Positions 14,868 to 23,257 of a DNA stretch of 64,000 bases are shown one piece after another (position 1 is the first letter of the stretch; each line of letters starts with the position of its first letter). Source of the stretch: Phosphoribacter sp037045055. Lineage in GTDB: Bacteria; Actinomycetota; Actinomycetes; Actinomycetales; Dermatophilaceae. The stretch is from NCBI GenBank assembly GCA_037045055.1, contig JBAOHJ010000003.1:682001-746000 (forward strand), read 5' to 3'. The notes under the pieces were generated by a model, which did not search any database, was not told the origin of the DNA, and saw only the letters and a program-made list of their open reading frames with translations. Position numbers and translations under genes: made by a program.

Positions 14868-16001
14868 ATGCCCGCACCCAGCCAGGACGCCCTGCTCGCC
14901 GCGCTCGCCACGGTCAACGACCCGGAGATCCACAAGCCGGTCACCGAGCTCGGCATGGTCAAGTCGGTCGCCGTCGACGACGCCGGTCACGTGACCCTGC
15001 AGCTCTACCTCACCGTCGCCGGCTGCCCGCTCAAGGACACCCTGCGCCGCGACAGCTCGGCGGCCCTCGCCCGGGTCGAGGGGGTGACCTCGGTCGAGGT
15101 CAAGCTCGACGTCATGAGCGACGAGCAGCGAGCCGCCCTGCGCACCCAGCTGCGCGGTGGGGCGGCCGATCGGGAGATCCCGTTCGCCAAGGCCGGGTCG
15201 CTGACCCGCGTGTATGCCGTCGCGTCCGGCAAGGGCGGCGTCGGCAAGTCCTCGGTCACCGTGAACCTCGCCGCGGCAATGGCCGAGCAGGGCCTGTCGG
15301 TCGGCGTCGTCGACGCCGACGTGCACGGGTTCTCGATCCCCCGGATGCTCGGCGTCGCGGGCCGGCCCACCCAGGTCGACGACATGATCCTGCCGCCCAT
15401 GTCGCACGGCGTGAAGGTCATCTCGATCGGGATGTTCGTGCCGGGCAACCAGCCGGTGGTGTGGCGTGGCCCGATGCTGCACCGGGCGCTGCAGCAGTTC
15501 CTCGCCGACGTCTTCTGGGGCGACCTCGACGTCCTGCTGCTGGACCTGCCGCCCGGCACCGGCGACATCGCGATTTCGGTCGGGCAGCTGCTGCCCGGCG
15601 CGGAGATCCTCGTCGTGACCACCCCGCAGCAGGCCGCCGCCGAGGTCGCCGAACGGGCGGGGGCCATCGCCCTGCAGACCCACCAACGGGTGGTCGGCGT
15701 CGTCGAGAACATGTCCTGGCTGGCCCTGCCCGACGGCACCCGACACGAGGTGTTCGGCTCCGGGGGGGGCGCCTCGGTCGCCGAGTCGCTCACCCGGGCC
15801 ATCGGCGCCGCCGTGCCGCTGCTGGGCCAGGTGCCCCTGGACCCGGCGTTGCGCGAGGGCGGGGACGGCGGCATACCCGTCGTGCTCGGCGCCCCCGACA
15901 GCCCTGCCGCCACCGCGCTGCGCGACATCGCCGACGCGTTGTCGACCCGGGCCCGCGGGCTGTCCGGACGATCGCTAGGGCTCAGCCCGACCCGTCGCTG
16001 A
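14868..16001 (+). CDS. mrp: Mrp/NBP35-type iron-sulfur carrier ATPase
   Basis: 377 residues. An N-terminal MIP18/DUF59 domain (about 1-90, ATVNDPEIHKPVTELGMVKSV, with Cys in TVAGCPLKDTL) precedes a deviant Walker A P-loop (SGKGGVGKSSVTVNLA) and ParA/Mrp signatures DADVHGFSIPRMLG, VVWRGPMLHRALQQF and LDLPPGTGDIAISVGQ. The protein binds and transfers Fe-S clusters. The usual C-terminal CxxC is not seen: ENMSWLALPDGTRHEVFG has no Cys pair, as also happens in some actinobacterial members. ATG 14868 was chosen; ATG 14859 in frame is an alternative. Convergent with tatB, 10 bases away. Confidence 0.92.
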   Translation: MPAPSQDALLAALATVNDPEIHKPVTELGMVKSVAVDDAGHVTLQLYLTVAGCPLKDTLRRDSSAALARVEGVTSVEVKLDVMSDEQRAALRTQLRGGAADREIPFAKAGSLTRVYAVASGKGGVGKSSVTVNLAAAMAEQGLSVGVVDADVHGFSIPRMLGVAGRPTQVDDMILPPMSHGVKVISIGMFVPGNQPVVWRGPMLHRALQQFLADVFWGDLDVLLLDLPPGTGDIAISVGQLLPGAEILVVTTPQQAAAEVAERAGAIALQTHQRVVGVVENMSWLALPDGTRHEVFGSGGGASVAESLTRAIGAAVPLLGQVPLDPALREGGDGGIPVVLGAPDSPAATALRDIADALSTRARGLSGRSLGLSPTRR

Positions 16002-16011
16002 CCGCGGCTCG

Positions 16012-16353
16012 CTACGTCGCGTCGGTGTCCCACGGGGTGGGTCGGGTGGGGTCGTGGGCCGGTCGGGGCACCGGCGAGTCCACCGCACCGGCGGCCGGGT
16101 CGGGGTCCAGCAGCGCCTCCCTGACGATCCGGCGCGGGTCGTATTGGCGCGGGTCGTACTGGCGCCAGTCCACCTCGTCGAACTCCGGCCCGAGCTGGTC
16201 TTTGAGCGAGGACCTCGCCGACTCGGCCAAGGCGCGCAACTGACGCACCGCCCGGCCCAGCTTCGCGGCATACTCCGGCAGCCGCTCGGGGCCCAGCACG
16301 ACGATGGCGACGACGACCAGGACGATGAGCTCGTAGCCGTTGATGTCGAACAT
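16012..16353 (-). CDS. tatB: Sec-independent (twin-arginine) translocase subunit TatB
   Basis: 113 residues. One N-terminal membrane helix (YELIVLVVVAIVVLGPERLPE) is followed by an amphipathic helix (YAAKLGRAVRQLRALAESAR), the classic TatB/TatA-like plan. The LGPERLPE hinge is the family signature. The tail is Pro/Asp-rich and contains the near-tandem QYDPRQYDPRR. It binds signal peptides of folded exported proteins with TatC. It is last in the sigma/anti-sigma/protease/tatB run, 12 bases after the protease gene, as in mycobacteria. Confidence 0.88.
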   Translation of the reverse strand: MFDINGYELIVLVVVAIVVLGPERLPEYAAKLGRAVRQLRALAESARSSLKDQLGPEFDEVDWRQYDPRQYDPRRIVREALLDPDPAAGAVDSPVPRPAHDPTRPTPWDTDAT

Positions 16354-16365
16354 CGCCGCCGCCGG

Positions 16366-17613
16366 TCAGCTGCCCGCTTGCAGGGTCATCGTGAGATCGA
16401 GGATGTCCCCGCCCCGGTCGACCTTGACGCGGACGGTATCGCCGACGCTGCGGGCGCGGATCGCCACGACCAGCTCGTCCCGGGTGGTGATCTTGCGCCC
16501 CTCGAACTCCACCACGACGTCGCCGTCGCGCAGGCCCGCCTGCGCCGCGGGGCTGCCCGGGGCGACCCCGCCGGAGCTGGAGATCCGGGCGCCCTCGCCG
16601 TCGAAGCGCGCGTCCAGGGACACCCCGATGACCGGGTGCACGGCCCGGCCGGTGCCGATGAGCTGCTGGGCGGTCTTGAATGCCTGGTCGCTGGGGATCG
16701 AGAACCCGACGCCGATGTTGCCGCTGGAGCCGCCTGTCCCCGGCACTCGGGCGATCGCCGAGTTGACCCCGATGACCCGACCGTTCATGTCCAGCAGCGG
16801 GCCCCCGGAGTTGCCGGGGTTGATCGCGGCGTCGGTCTGGATGGCGTTGATATAGCTCGTCTCGGAGCTGTCACCCGCCGAGACCGGACGGTTGAGGGCC
16901 GAGACGATGCCGCTGGTCACCGTGGCGTCCAGGCCGAGCGGGGCCCCCACGGCGATGACCCCGTCGCCGACGACGACGTCGGCGGAGCGCCCGAAGGACA
17001 GTGGGGTGACGTCGGTGCGCGGGATCGAGAGCACCGCGAGATCGTAGGAGGCGTCCCGCCCGACGATCGACGCGTCCGCGCTCGAGCCGTCGGACATCAC
17101 CACCCGGATCGAGCCGGAGCCGGCGACCGGGGACACCACGTGGTTGTTCGTGAGCACGTGCCCGGAGCCGTCGATGACGAAGCCCGAGCCGGTGCCCGAG
17201 CCGTCCCGGCCGGCGATCTTCACGGTGACCACGCTGGGCAGCGCGGTGGCGGCGATCCTCGCGATGCTGCCCTCCGCGCGGGTGGTGACCCCGGGGACCG
17301 GCGCCGGCACGGCGGGCTGGCCGACTCGGGTGCCGACGACCCGGTCGGTGACGAGGTATGCCGCGACCCCGCCGACCGACCCGGCGACCAGGCCGAGACC
17401 GGCGGCCGCGAGCAGGACGCGCCCGGCGCCCGGGGGGCGGCGCACCGGGTGCGTCCAGGGGTCGCCGGTGCCCGTGGGCGTCGGGTGGGACGGGCCCACC
17501 GGCAGGCTGCGGGTCGGGGCAGGGGCCGCCCAGGCGGGCTGAGCCGGCGGTGGCGGGGTCGCCGGGGCGGCGCCCGGCCAGGACGAGGCCGGACGGGCGG
17601 GTGGCTCGGTCAT
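16366..17613 (-). CDS. HtrA/DegP-like trypsin-type serine protease with PDZ domain
   Basis: 415 residues. A Pro/Ala-rich cytosolic N-terminus (1-65) precedes one membrane helix (VLLAAAGLGLVAGSVGGVAAYL), a trypsin-like domain with His in VLTNNHVVS, Asp in GRDASYDLAVL and Ser in NPGNSGGPLLD, and a C-terminal PDZ domain (GVAPGSPAAQAGLRDGDVVVEFEGRKI). It is probably a membrane-anchored extracytoplasmic quality-control protease. ATG at 17613 overlaps the anti-sigma stop by four bases. Position after the ECF sigma and anti-sigma genes points to an envelope-stress role, matching M. tuberculosis htrA (Rv1223, recalled). Confidence 0.93.
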   Translation of the reverse strand: MTEPPARPASSWPGAAPATPPPPAQPAWAAPAPTRSLPVGPSHPTPTGTGDPWTHPVRRPPGAGRVLLAAAGLGLVAGSVGGVAAYLVTDRVVGTRVGQPAVPAPVPGVTTRAEGSIARIAATALPSVVTVKIAGRDGSGTGSGFVIDGSGHVLTNNHVVSPVAGSGSIRVVMSDGSSADASIVGRDASYDLAVLSIPRTDVTPLSFGRSADVVVGDGVIAVGAPLGLDATVTSGIVSALNRPVSAGDSSETSYINAIQTDAAINPGNSGGPLLDMNGRVIGVNSAIARVPGTGGSSGNIGVGFSIPSDQAFKTAQQLIGTGRAVHPVIGVSLDARFDGEGARISSSGGVAPGSPAAQAGLRDGDVVVEFEGRKITTRDELVVAIRARSVGDTVRVKVDRGGDILDLTMTLQAGS

Positions 17614-18185
17614 CGGCCGGCGCGCTCCAGGAGTTCGACGAGACGAGCCGGCGGCACCGGCCCACGATGGACCGCACCGACGTTACTCGGCGTGAAGCCG
17701 ACCTGCAGCACGGACATCGGGCGAGGCTGCTGGACACTCGGCGCCGGGCTCGTGACGGCGGCCGTGGGCGCGACCGCGGTCGCCAGGCACCAGGCCGCCA
17801 CGGCCGACGCGCTGGCGGCCATCCCCGCGAGCATCGTGGCCCGCCGGGGCGACAGGTGCTGGGCCGGCGCGGTCGGCGCGACGGTCGCCACCCGGGTCGG
17901 GCGACGCCCGCCGCCCGCGGGGGACGGGCCGAGCCGGCTGCCGTCCGCCGGCGTCCGCGAGCCCTCGGGGTCAGGTCCGCCCAGCCCCAGCAGCAGTTGG
18001 TGCAGGGTCATCGACGGTCCGGGCTGCGGGGCGGATCGCAGCGAGGCGAGCAAGGCCCGCTCCTGGTCCACGGCATACCGGCACCCGATGCACACCGTGA
18101 CGTGCCGGTCGTAGGCCAGCATCGTCGCCGCGTCGAGCCGGCGGTCGACGTAGGCGCTGACCGAGTCGCCCAGGTGTCGGGTCAT
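17610..18185 (-). CDS. rseA: Zinc-binding anti-sigma factor (RseA-like)
   Basis: 191 residues. The N-terminal ZAS-type domain carries RHVTVCIGCRYAVDQER (HxxxCxxC), the zinc site of anti-sigma factors that release their sigma factor on stress. A Pro/Gly-rich linker and one hydrophobic segment (TMLAGMAASASAVAAWCLATAVA) follow, so it may be membrane-anchored. It overlaps the sigma gene (18182-18185) and the protease gene (17610-17613) by four bases each. Named by position and motif; identity across the C-terminus was not testable. Confidence 0.82.
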   Translation of the reverse strand: MTRHLGDSVSAYVDRRLDAATMLAYDRHVTVCIGCRYAVDQERALLASLRSAPQPGPSMTLHQLLLGLGGPDPEGSRTPADGSRLGPSPAGGGRRPTRVATVAPTAPAQHLSPRRATMLAGMAASASAVAAWCLATAVAPTAAVTSPAPSVQQPRPMSVLQVGFTPSNVGAVHRGPVPPARLVELLERAGR

Positions 18186-18814
18186 CGCACCCCCGGCAGG
18201 GCCGGTGCCGGACGCGGTATGCCGGTGCGCCCCGGTCGGCGGGCCGGCTCGGCGCCACCCGCCGGAGCCCGGTGGGACAGCGCCTCGCGCAGCTGGGCCC
18301 GACCGCGGTGGATGCGCGAGCGGACCGTGCCGAGCTTCACCCCGAGGGTCGCGGCGATCTCCTCGTAGGACAACCCCTCGATGTCGCACAGCACCACGGC
18401 GGCGCGGAACTCGGCCGGCAGGGCGTCCAGGGCGCGCTGGATGTCGTCGTCGAGGTGGGTGCGCTCGAACACCTGCTCGGGGCCGGGCTCGGCCGTGGCC
18501 ATCCGGGTGGCCGCGTCCTCGGGCAGGGCGTCGAAGCGGATGCGCTGCTTGCGGCGCATCTTGTCGAGGAACACGTTCGTGGTGATGCGGTGCAGCCACC
18601 CCTCGAAGGTGCCGGGGGTGTAGGAGTGCAGCGAGCGGAAGACACGCACGAACACGTCGTGGGTGAGGTCCTCGGCGTCGTGGGGGTTGCCGGTCAGGCG
18701 GTAGGCCAGTCGGTAGACCCGGGCCGAGTGCGCGGTGACGATCTCCTCCCAGGTCGGCGGAGTCCACCCGAGGTCGGGGGCGTCCGTCGGGGCGACGGTG
18801 AGGGTGTCGGTCAC
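18182..18814 (-). CDS. sigE: ECF RNA polymerase sigma factor, SigE-like
   Basis: 210 residues. Region 2 reads RVYRLAYRLTGNPHDAEDLTHDVFVRVF and region 4 reads ALPAEFRAAVVLCDIEGLSYEEIAATLGVKLGTVRSRIHRGRAQLRE. The tail is short and Arg/Pro-rich. GTG 18814 was chosen because the frame continues upstream only into non-family sequence and the ECF promoter at 18851-18877 lies 37 bases before it. Co-transcribed with anti-sigma, protease and tatB. SigE of mycobacteria responds to envelope, heat and oxidative stress; the same role is inferred. Confidence 0.92.
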   Translation of the reverse strand: MTDTLTVAPTDAPDLGWTPPTWEEIVTAHSARVYRLAYRLTGNPHDAEDLTHDVFVRVFRSLHSYTPGTFEGWLHRITTNVFLDKMRRKQRIRFDALPEDAATRMATAEPGPEQVFERTHLDDDIQRALDALPAEFRAAVVLCDIEGLSYEEIAATLGVKLGTVRSRIHRGRAQLREALSHRAPAGGAEPARRPGRTGIPRPAPALPGVR

Positions 18815-18850
18815 GAGGGTTCGCTTTCTGATGCCGGCTGCAACGGGTAC

Positions 18851-18877
18851 TACGCTCGGGCGGGCACGAGTGTTCCC
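18851..18877 (-). promoter_or_regulatory. ECF-type autoregulatory promoter of sigE
   Basis: On the minus strand, GGGAAC (18877-18872) is separated by 17 bases from CGTA (18854-18851). This is close to the mycobacterial SigE/SigH-type pattern GGGAAY-N16-17-CGTT. Transcription would start near 18843 and give a leader of about 30 bases. It suggests that the sigma factor drives its own operon. Confidence 0.6.
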
Positions 18878-18998
18878 GCCCCGGTCGTGAAACCACTGTG
18901 ACCCACCTGTGCCATCCGGACCATCAGGGTCGTCCCTGACCCCACCCGGGCCTTCCGCCGCTGGCCCGGGAGCTCGGCGGGCCAATAGGGTGTCCGTC

Positions 18999-19634
18999 AT
19001 GAGCACTGCACGCGCGGCGGGCTGGGCGTACGCCGACGAGTTCGTCGCCGAGCCCGAGGTCATCGCCTCGGCCCGGGCCCGCGCGGAGGCGCTGGGCGCC
19101 GCGTCGGTCGCCGCGGGCGCCGGACCGGTGCTGCGGGCGTTGGCGGCGGCGACCCGGCCCAAGGCCGTCGTCGAGGTGGGCACCGGGGCCGGGGTGTCCG
19201 GGCTGTGGCTGCTGGCCGGGATGCCGCCGGAGGGCGTGCTCACCACCATCGACGTCGACGCCGAGCACCAGCGGGCCGCCAAGGAGGCGTTCGCCGACGC
19301 CGGTGTCCCCCATCAGCGCACCCGGGTCATCGGCGGGCGGGCCCTGGACGTGCTGGGCCGGATGACCGACGGGGCCTACGACCTGGCCTTCGTCGACGGG
19401 GCCGCCGAGGAGTACCCCGCCTACGTGGAGCAGGTCACCCGGCTGCTGCGCCCCGGCGGCGTCCTCGTCATCGACGGGATGCTCGGCCGGGGCAGTGTCG
19501 CCGACCCGGCGGCCCGAGACGAGCTCACCCGCAGTCTGCGCGACCTGGGCAAGTCCCTGCGCGACGACGACGTCTACACCGCCACGGTGCTCATCCCGGT
19601 CGGCGACGGGCTGCTCGTCGCGGTGCGGAGCTGA
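18999..19634 (+). CDS. SAM-dependent O-methyltransferase
   Basis: 211 residues of the catechol-type O-methyltransferase family. The SAM site is AVVEVGTGAGVSGLWLL (about 55-70), acidic loop TTIDVDAEHQ, then DLAFVDGAAEEYPAYVEQ and LRPGGVLVIDGMLGRGSV, where the Asp residues bind the metal/SAM region. The ATG at 18999 begins the family domain; the open frame starts earlier. Divergent from sigE, as Rv1220c is beside sigE in M. tuberculosis (recalled). Substrate unknown. Confidence 0.9.
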   Translation: MSTARAAGWAYADEFVAEPEVIASARARAEALGAASVAAGAGPVLRALAAATRPKAVVEVGTGAGVSGLWLLAGMPPEGVLTTIDVDAEHQRAAKEAFADAGVPHQRTRVIGGRALDVLGRMTDGAYDLAFVDGAAEEYPAYVEQVTRLLRPGGVLVIDGMLGRGSVADPAARDELTRSLRDLGKSLRDDDVYTATVLIPVGDGLLVAVRS

Positions 19635-19710
19635 CCCCACCGGCCGACCGATCCCGCAGGTCGGCCTGAGCCGGTCGGCCCGAGCCGGCCGGCCCGGGCT
19701 CAGACGACTC

Positions 19711-19741
19711 GGCCCCCGTGCTCCAGGAGGAGCCGGGGGCC
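19711..19741. terminator. Strong hairpin between convergent genes
   Basis: GGCCCCCG-T-GCTCC pairs with GGAGC-CGGGGGCC around the loop AGGA, giving 13 base pairs with a single bulged T. It sits between the O-methyltransferase stop (19634) and the DUF3117 stop (19763) and can work in both directions. Confidence 0.75.
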
Positions 19742-19762
19742 CAGTGGCACGTCGTGGACGAG

Positions 19763-19936
19763 TCAGGAGACGCCGTCACACCCTTGGATGGCGTCGCGCA
19801 ACGCCGCCGCCTCGTCGGGTGTCATCTCGACGACCAGTCGCCCGCCACCCTCCAGAGGCATCCGCAGGACGATCCCACGGCCCTCCTTGGTGACCTCCAG
19901 CGGACCATCGCCGGTCCTCGGCTTCATTGCCGCCAT
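19763..19936 (-). CDS. DUF3117 small protein
   Basis: 57 residues, MAAMKPRTGDGPLEVTKEGR...VVEMTPDEAAALRDAIQG, which is the complete actinobacterial DUF3117 family. The C-terminus ends QGCDGVS. A strong purine-rich ribosome site (AGGAAGGGG) precedes the ATG at 19936. In many actinobacteria it lies near tag, sigE and glgA; here it lies between the O-methyltransferase and an enoyl-CoA hydratase. Function unknown. Confidence 0.9.
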   Translation of the reverse strand: MAAMKPRTGDGPLEVTKEGRGIVLRMPLEGGGRLVVEMTPDEAAALRDAIQGCDGVS

Positions 19937-20076
19937 GGTTCCCCTTCCTCGGAAAATCCCGGGTTCGCTCGTCACCTCGTCGTCGGCGAGGGCCTGGTGA
20001 CGGGTCGGTCCCTGGCGGCCATTATCCCTCGTCACAGCGGCCAGTGGAAATCCGCCCACTGCGGCACCATGGACCC

Positions 20077-20883
20077 ATGACCGACGTCCACGACGCACCC
20101 GCCCCCGTCCTGTTCACCGTCGTCGACGGGGTCGCCACCGTGACCCTCAACCGACCCGAGGCGATGAACTCCCTCGACAACGCGACCAAGGACGCCCTGC
20201 TGGCGATGCTGCGCCAGGTCGCCGACGACCCGGCGATCCGGGTGCTGGTGCTCACCGGCACGGGGCGGGCGTTCTGTGTCGGGCAGGACCTCAAGGAGCA
20301 CATCGCGGCGCAGCAGGCCGGGGAGATCTCGCTGGGGGACATGGTCGCCGAGCACTACAACCCCATCGGTCTGCTGCTGGCGACCATGGACAAGCCCGTC
20401 GTCGCAGCGATCAACGGCGTGGCCGCCGGCGCCGGGGCGTCGCTGGCGCTCGTCGCCGACTTCCGGATCCTCGTCGACACCGGGGGGTTCAATCTCGCCT
20501 TCGCGGCGATCGCCCTCTCCTGCGACACCGGGTCCTCGTGGACGCTGCCCCGGCTGGTGGGGGTCGCCAAGGCCAAGGAGCTGCTCCTGCTGCCCCGGAC
20601 CATCTCGGCGCAGGACTGCCTGGCGCTGGGGCTGGTCACCCAGGTCGTCCCGGAGGCCGAGTTCGCCGGCGCGGTGGCCGACCTGGCCGGCAAGCTCGCC
20701 GCCGGACCCACCCTGGCCTACGGCGCGATCCGCAACGCGATCGCCTTCAGCACCGGTCACGGCTTCGAGGAGTCCATCGAGAACGAGCGTCGGCTCATGG
20801 CCTCGACGGGGCGCACCGCGGACCACACCGCGGCGGTCGAGGCGTTCCTGGCCAAGGCGCGGCCGGTCTACCAGGGCCGCTGA
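20077..20883 (+). CDS. Enoyl-CoA hydratase/isomerase family protein (PaaG-like)
   Basis: 268-residue crotonase-fold protein. Oxyanion-hole segments are RAFCVGQDLKEH and NGVAAGAGASLALVADFRI. The usual first catalytic Glu is absent: that loop reads GASLALVADF. The second catalytic segment reads SCDTGSSWTLPRLVG, with Asp as in the PaaG-type 1,2-epoxyphenylacetyl-CoA isomerase group. An isomerase rather than a simple hydratase is therefore suggested, but no other paa gene is in the window. ATG 20077; the open frame extends upstream but the family starts here. Convergent with the mannosyltransferase. Confidence 0.85.
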   Translation: MTDVHDAPAPVLFTVVDGVATVTLNRPEAMNSLDNATKDALLAMLRQVADDPAIRVLVLTGTGRAFCVGQDLKEHIAAQQAGEISLGDMVAEHYNPIGLLLATMDKPVVAAINGVAAGAGASLALVADFRILVDTGGFNLAFAAIALSCDTGSSWTLPRLVGVAKAKELLLLPRTISAQDCLALGLVTQVVPEAEFAGAVADLAGKLAAGPTLAYGAIRNAIAFSTGHGFEESIENERRLMASTGRTADHTAAVEAFLAKARPVYQGR

Positions 20884-20896
20884 GGACGGTGACGTC

Positions 20897-22129
20897 TCAG
20901 GGCGCCCAGTCCGACGGCGGGGTGAACAGCCACAGCACGGAAACCCACATCCACTGCAGCACGAGGAACACCGCGGCGAACACGACGACCCGCACGTAGG
21001 TGGGCACCAGCGGCATCCGAGGTCGGCGGGCCCAGCCCACCCCGACGAGCACGACGAGGTAGGGGAACATCATCAGCAGGTACCGCGGCGTGCTCGTGCC
21101 GGGCCCCTGCGCGGTCATGACGTATGCCGGGTAGGCCAGCGACCAGCCGCGCAGCTCGGGGCCCAGACGGGCCGCCCACGGCCCGGCCATGGCGGCGACC
21201 ATGGCCACCACCAGCCCGGCCAGCACCCACGGTCCCCACGAGCCGAACAGCCACTGGGACGTCCAGATCCACGGGACGAACCAGCGCACCTGCCCGCCGG
21301 CCGACCAGGCGCCCATGGTGTCGGTATAGGCGGTGATCCGCCCGGTGCCGGCCCAGGCCACCGCCGGCCACAGCAGCCCGGCGACGCCGCAGCCCAGCAG
21401 CGCCGCCAGCGCCGACCACGCCTCGCGGCGGTCCACCGGCTGGTCCCGCCGCTGCCGCCAGCGCAGCCACACCGCCAGCAGGGTCACCAGGGCCAGCGGC
21501 AGGGCGATGGGCCGGCTCACCCCGACCAGCAGGGCCAACCCGGTGGTCACGAGCCACCGCCGCGTGGACAGCGCCCAGAGGTATCCGCACAGCAGGAGCA
21601 TGGCCAGCGACTCGGTGTAGGCCAGTTGCAGCGCGGGTGAGGCGGGGAACACGGCATACAGCAGCACCACGAGCAGGGCGTTCGCCTTCCCGACCCGCTC
21701 GGCGAGCATCCGGGCCATGACCACGGCCGCCGCGCCCCCGAGCACCAGGGCCAACGTCGAGCCCACCGCCTCGAACGGCAGCCCGGTCAGCGCCATGAGC
21801 GCGCGGCAGGCCAGGGGGAACAGCGGGTAGAACGCCCACGGGTTCTGCTGGACCTGCCCGGCGGCGTCGACGGGCAGGTCGTGGGGGTAGCCGGTGCGGG
21901 CGATCCGCTCGTACCACTCCCCGTCCCAGATCTTGGTGAACCCCAGGTAGCCCACCCGCTGGCCACCGGTCATCCCGGCCGGCAGCTGCTCGGGTGCGAC
22001 CATCGCGAGCATGACTGCGCTGACCAGCCGGGTCACGGCGTACAGCGCGAGCACCTGGACGGTGAGGGTGCGCCACCACGGCGCCACGGCCGCGCGCTGC
22101 ACCGTCGCGCTGACCATGCGCGGCAGCAT
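20897..22129 (-). CDS. GT-C mannosyltransferase (PIG-V-like) membrane protein
   Basis: 410 residues with about ten hydrophobic segments. The motif KIWDGEWYERIARTGYP in the first outer loop is the acidic lipid-linked sugar site of GPI mannosyltransferase II-like GT-C enzymes. FYPLFPLACRAL, AYTESLAMLLLCGY and GVSRPIALPLALV follow the same family. It probably transfers mannose from a polyprenyl carrier to a cell-envelope acceptor. ATG 22129 and ATG 22117 are both possible; neither has a clear ribosome site. It lies 65 bases after tag on the same strand and is the possible tail of the LOG/DivIVA/SRPBCC/tag operon. Confidence 0.82.
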   Translation of the reverse strand: MLPRMVSATVQRAAVAPWWRTLTVQVLALYAVTRLVSAVMLAMVAPEQLPAGMTGGQRVGYLGFTKIWDGEWYERIARTGYPHDLPVDAAGQVQQNPWAFYPLFPLACRALMALTGLPFEAVGSTLALVLGGAAAVVMARMLAERVGKANALLVVLLYAVFPASPALQLAYTESLAMLLLCGYLWALSTRRWLVTTGLALLVGVSRPIALPLALVTLLAVWLRWRQRRDQPVDRREAWSALAALLGCGVAGLLWPAVAWAGTGRITAYTDTMGAWSAGGQVRWFVPWIWTSQWLFGSWGPWVLAGLVVAMVAAMAGPWAARLGPELRGWSLAYPAYVMTAQGPGTSTPRYLLMMFPYLVVLVGVGWARRPRMPLVPTYVRVVVFAAVFLVLQWMWVSVLWLFTPPSDWAP

Positions 22130-22194
22130 ACGTCCGTGGGCAGCGGACGGCGCGCGAACACCGCCCTGGGCGGGGGCCTGGCAAGCCCGCGTGC

Positions 22195-22782
22195 TCAGCG
22201 CCCGACACCCGCCCGGTGGCAGCCGGCGAGGTGGTCGTCGACGAGCCCGCAGGCCTGCATCGCGGCATACGCGGTGGTCGGGCCCACGAACCGCAAGCCG
22301 GACCCCTTGAGCGCACCGGCGAGAGCCACCGACTCGGGCGTGGTGGCCCGCAGGTCGGCCCGGGTGGCCGGCGGGCGGTGCGCCGCCGGCACGTGCGACC
22401 AGACCAGCGCGTCGAGGCCGCCGTGGTCGCGCAGGGCGAGGACGGCGCGGGCGTTGGCGATGGCGGCGTCGATCTTCGCCGCGTTGCGCACGATCGCGGT
22501 GTCGGCCAGCAGTGCCGCCCGCCGGGTCGGGCCGAACCGGGCGACCGCCTCGGGGTCGAAGCCGGCGAACGCGGCCCGCAAGCCCTCCCGTTTGCGCAGG
22601 ATGGTCAGCCAGGACAGCCCGGCCTGGAAGGACTCGAGGGTGATCCGCTCGTAGAGCGCGCGCTCGCCGTGGACCGGGCGCCCCCACTCGTCGTCGTGGT
22701 AGGCCAGGTATTCGCTGGCGGATCCGACCCAGAAGCAGCGCGGTATGCCGTCCGGCGCAGTGACCAGGTCGGGGCCGGTCAC
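22195..22782 (-). CDS. tag: DNA-3-methyladenine glycosylase I
   Basis: 195 residues. It removes 3-methyladenine from alkylated DNA. Signatures are RCFWVGSASEYLAYHDDEWGRP near the N-terminus, LYERITLESFQAGLSWLTILRKRE, LKGSGLRFVGPTTAYAAMQACGLVDDH, and the C-terminal HLAGCHR. The Cys and His residues in these segments match the zinc snap of Tag. ATG 22782 overlaps the SRPBCC stop by four bases (ATGA). No leading hydrophobic stretch. It shares its neighbourhood with LOG and dapE as in other actinobacteria. Confidence 0.94.
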   Translation of the reverse strand: MTGPDLVTAPDGIPRCFWVGSASEYLAYHDDEWGRPVHGERALYERITLESFQAGLSWLTILRKREGLRAAFAGFDPEAVARFGPTRRAALLADTAIVRNAAKIDAAIANARAVLALRDHGGLDALVWSHVPAAHRPPATRADLRATTPESVALAGALKGSGLRFVGPTTAYAAMQACGLVDDHLAGCHRAGVGR

Positions 22783-23255
22783 TGCGCCGCGAGCATCGCG
22801 TCGACGGCCCGCCCGAACATCGCCGCGACGGCCCGGTCGGTCAGCGGTTGCAGCAGCGGACCGATAGCGGAGGGTTTCACGCAGATGTGCTCGGTCCAGA
22901 CCAGGGCAGTGCGCCGGTCGTCCAGCGCCTGCAACTGCACCTGCGCCCAGCCGGTGAGCACCCGCCCGACCTTGACCACGGCATACCCGGCCTCGGCCGG
23001 CACCTGCGCCGGCGGCCCGGCGTCGGGTTCGCGGCCCGGCCGCTGCGGTGGCGACCAGCGGGTGACGATCATCGGATCGGCGAAACGCAGCGGCCCCAGG
23101 CCCGTTCGCGCCACGAACCGGGCGCCGACCCCCAGCCCCGCCGCGGGCACCTGGACCGTCGTGAGCGGCAGCCGGTGACCGGCCGGATCGGCGACCGCCG
23201 CCCAGACCTCGTGGATCGGGCGGTCGACGACCCGCCGCACCGTCACCGGGGACAT
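22779..23255 (-). CDS. SRPBCC-fold polyketide-cyclase-like protein
   Basis: 158 residues: VRRVVDRPIHEVWAAVADPAGHRLPL at the start and ALVWTEHICVKPSAIGPLLQPLTDRAVAAMFGRAVDAML at the end, as in START/SRPBCC lipid- or hydrophobe-binding proteins. ATG at 23255, two bases after the DivIVA-like stop, and four-base overlap with tag. Ligand unknown. Confidence 0.8.
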   Translation of the reverse strand: MSPVTVRRVVDRPIHEVWAAVADPAGHRLPLTTVQVPAAGLGVGARFVARTGLGPLRFADPMIVTRWSPPQRPGREPDAGPPAQVPAEAGYAVVKVGRVLTGWAQVQLQALDDRRTALVWTEHICVKPSAIGPLLQPLTDRAVAAMFGRAVDAMLAAQ

Positions 23256-23257
23256 CG

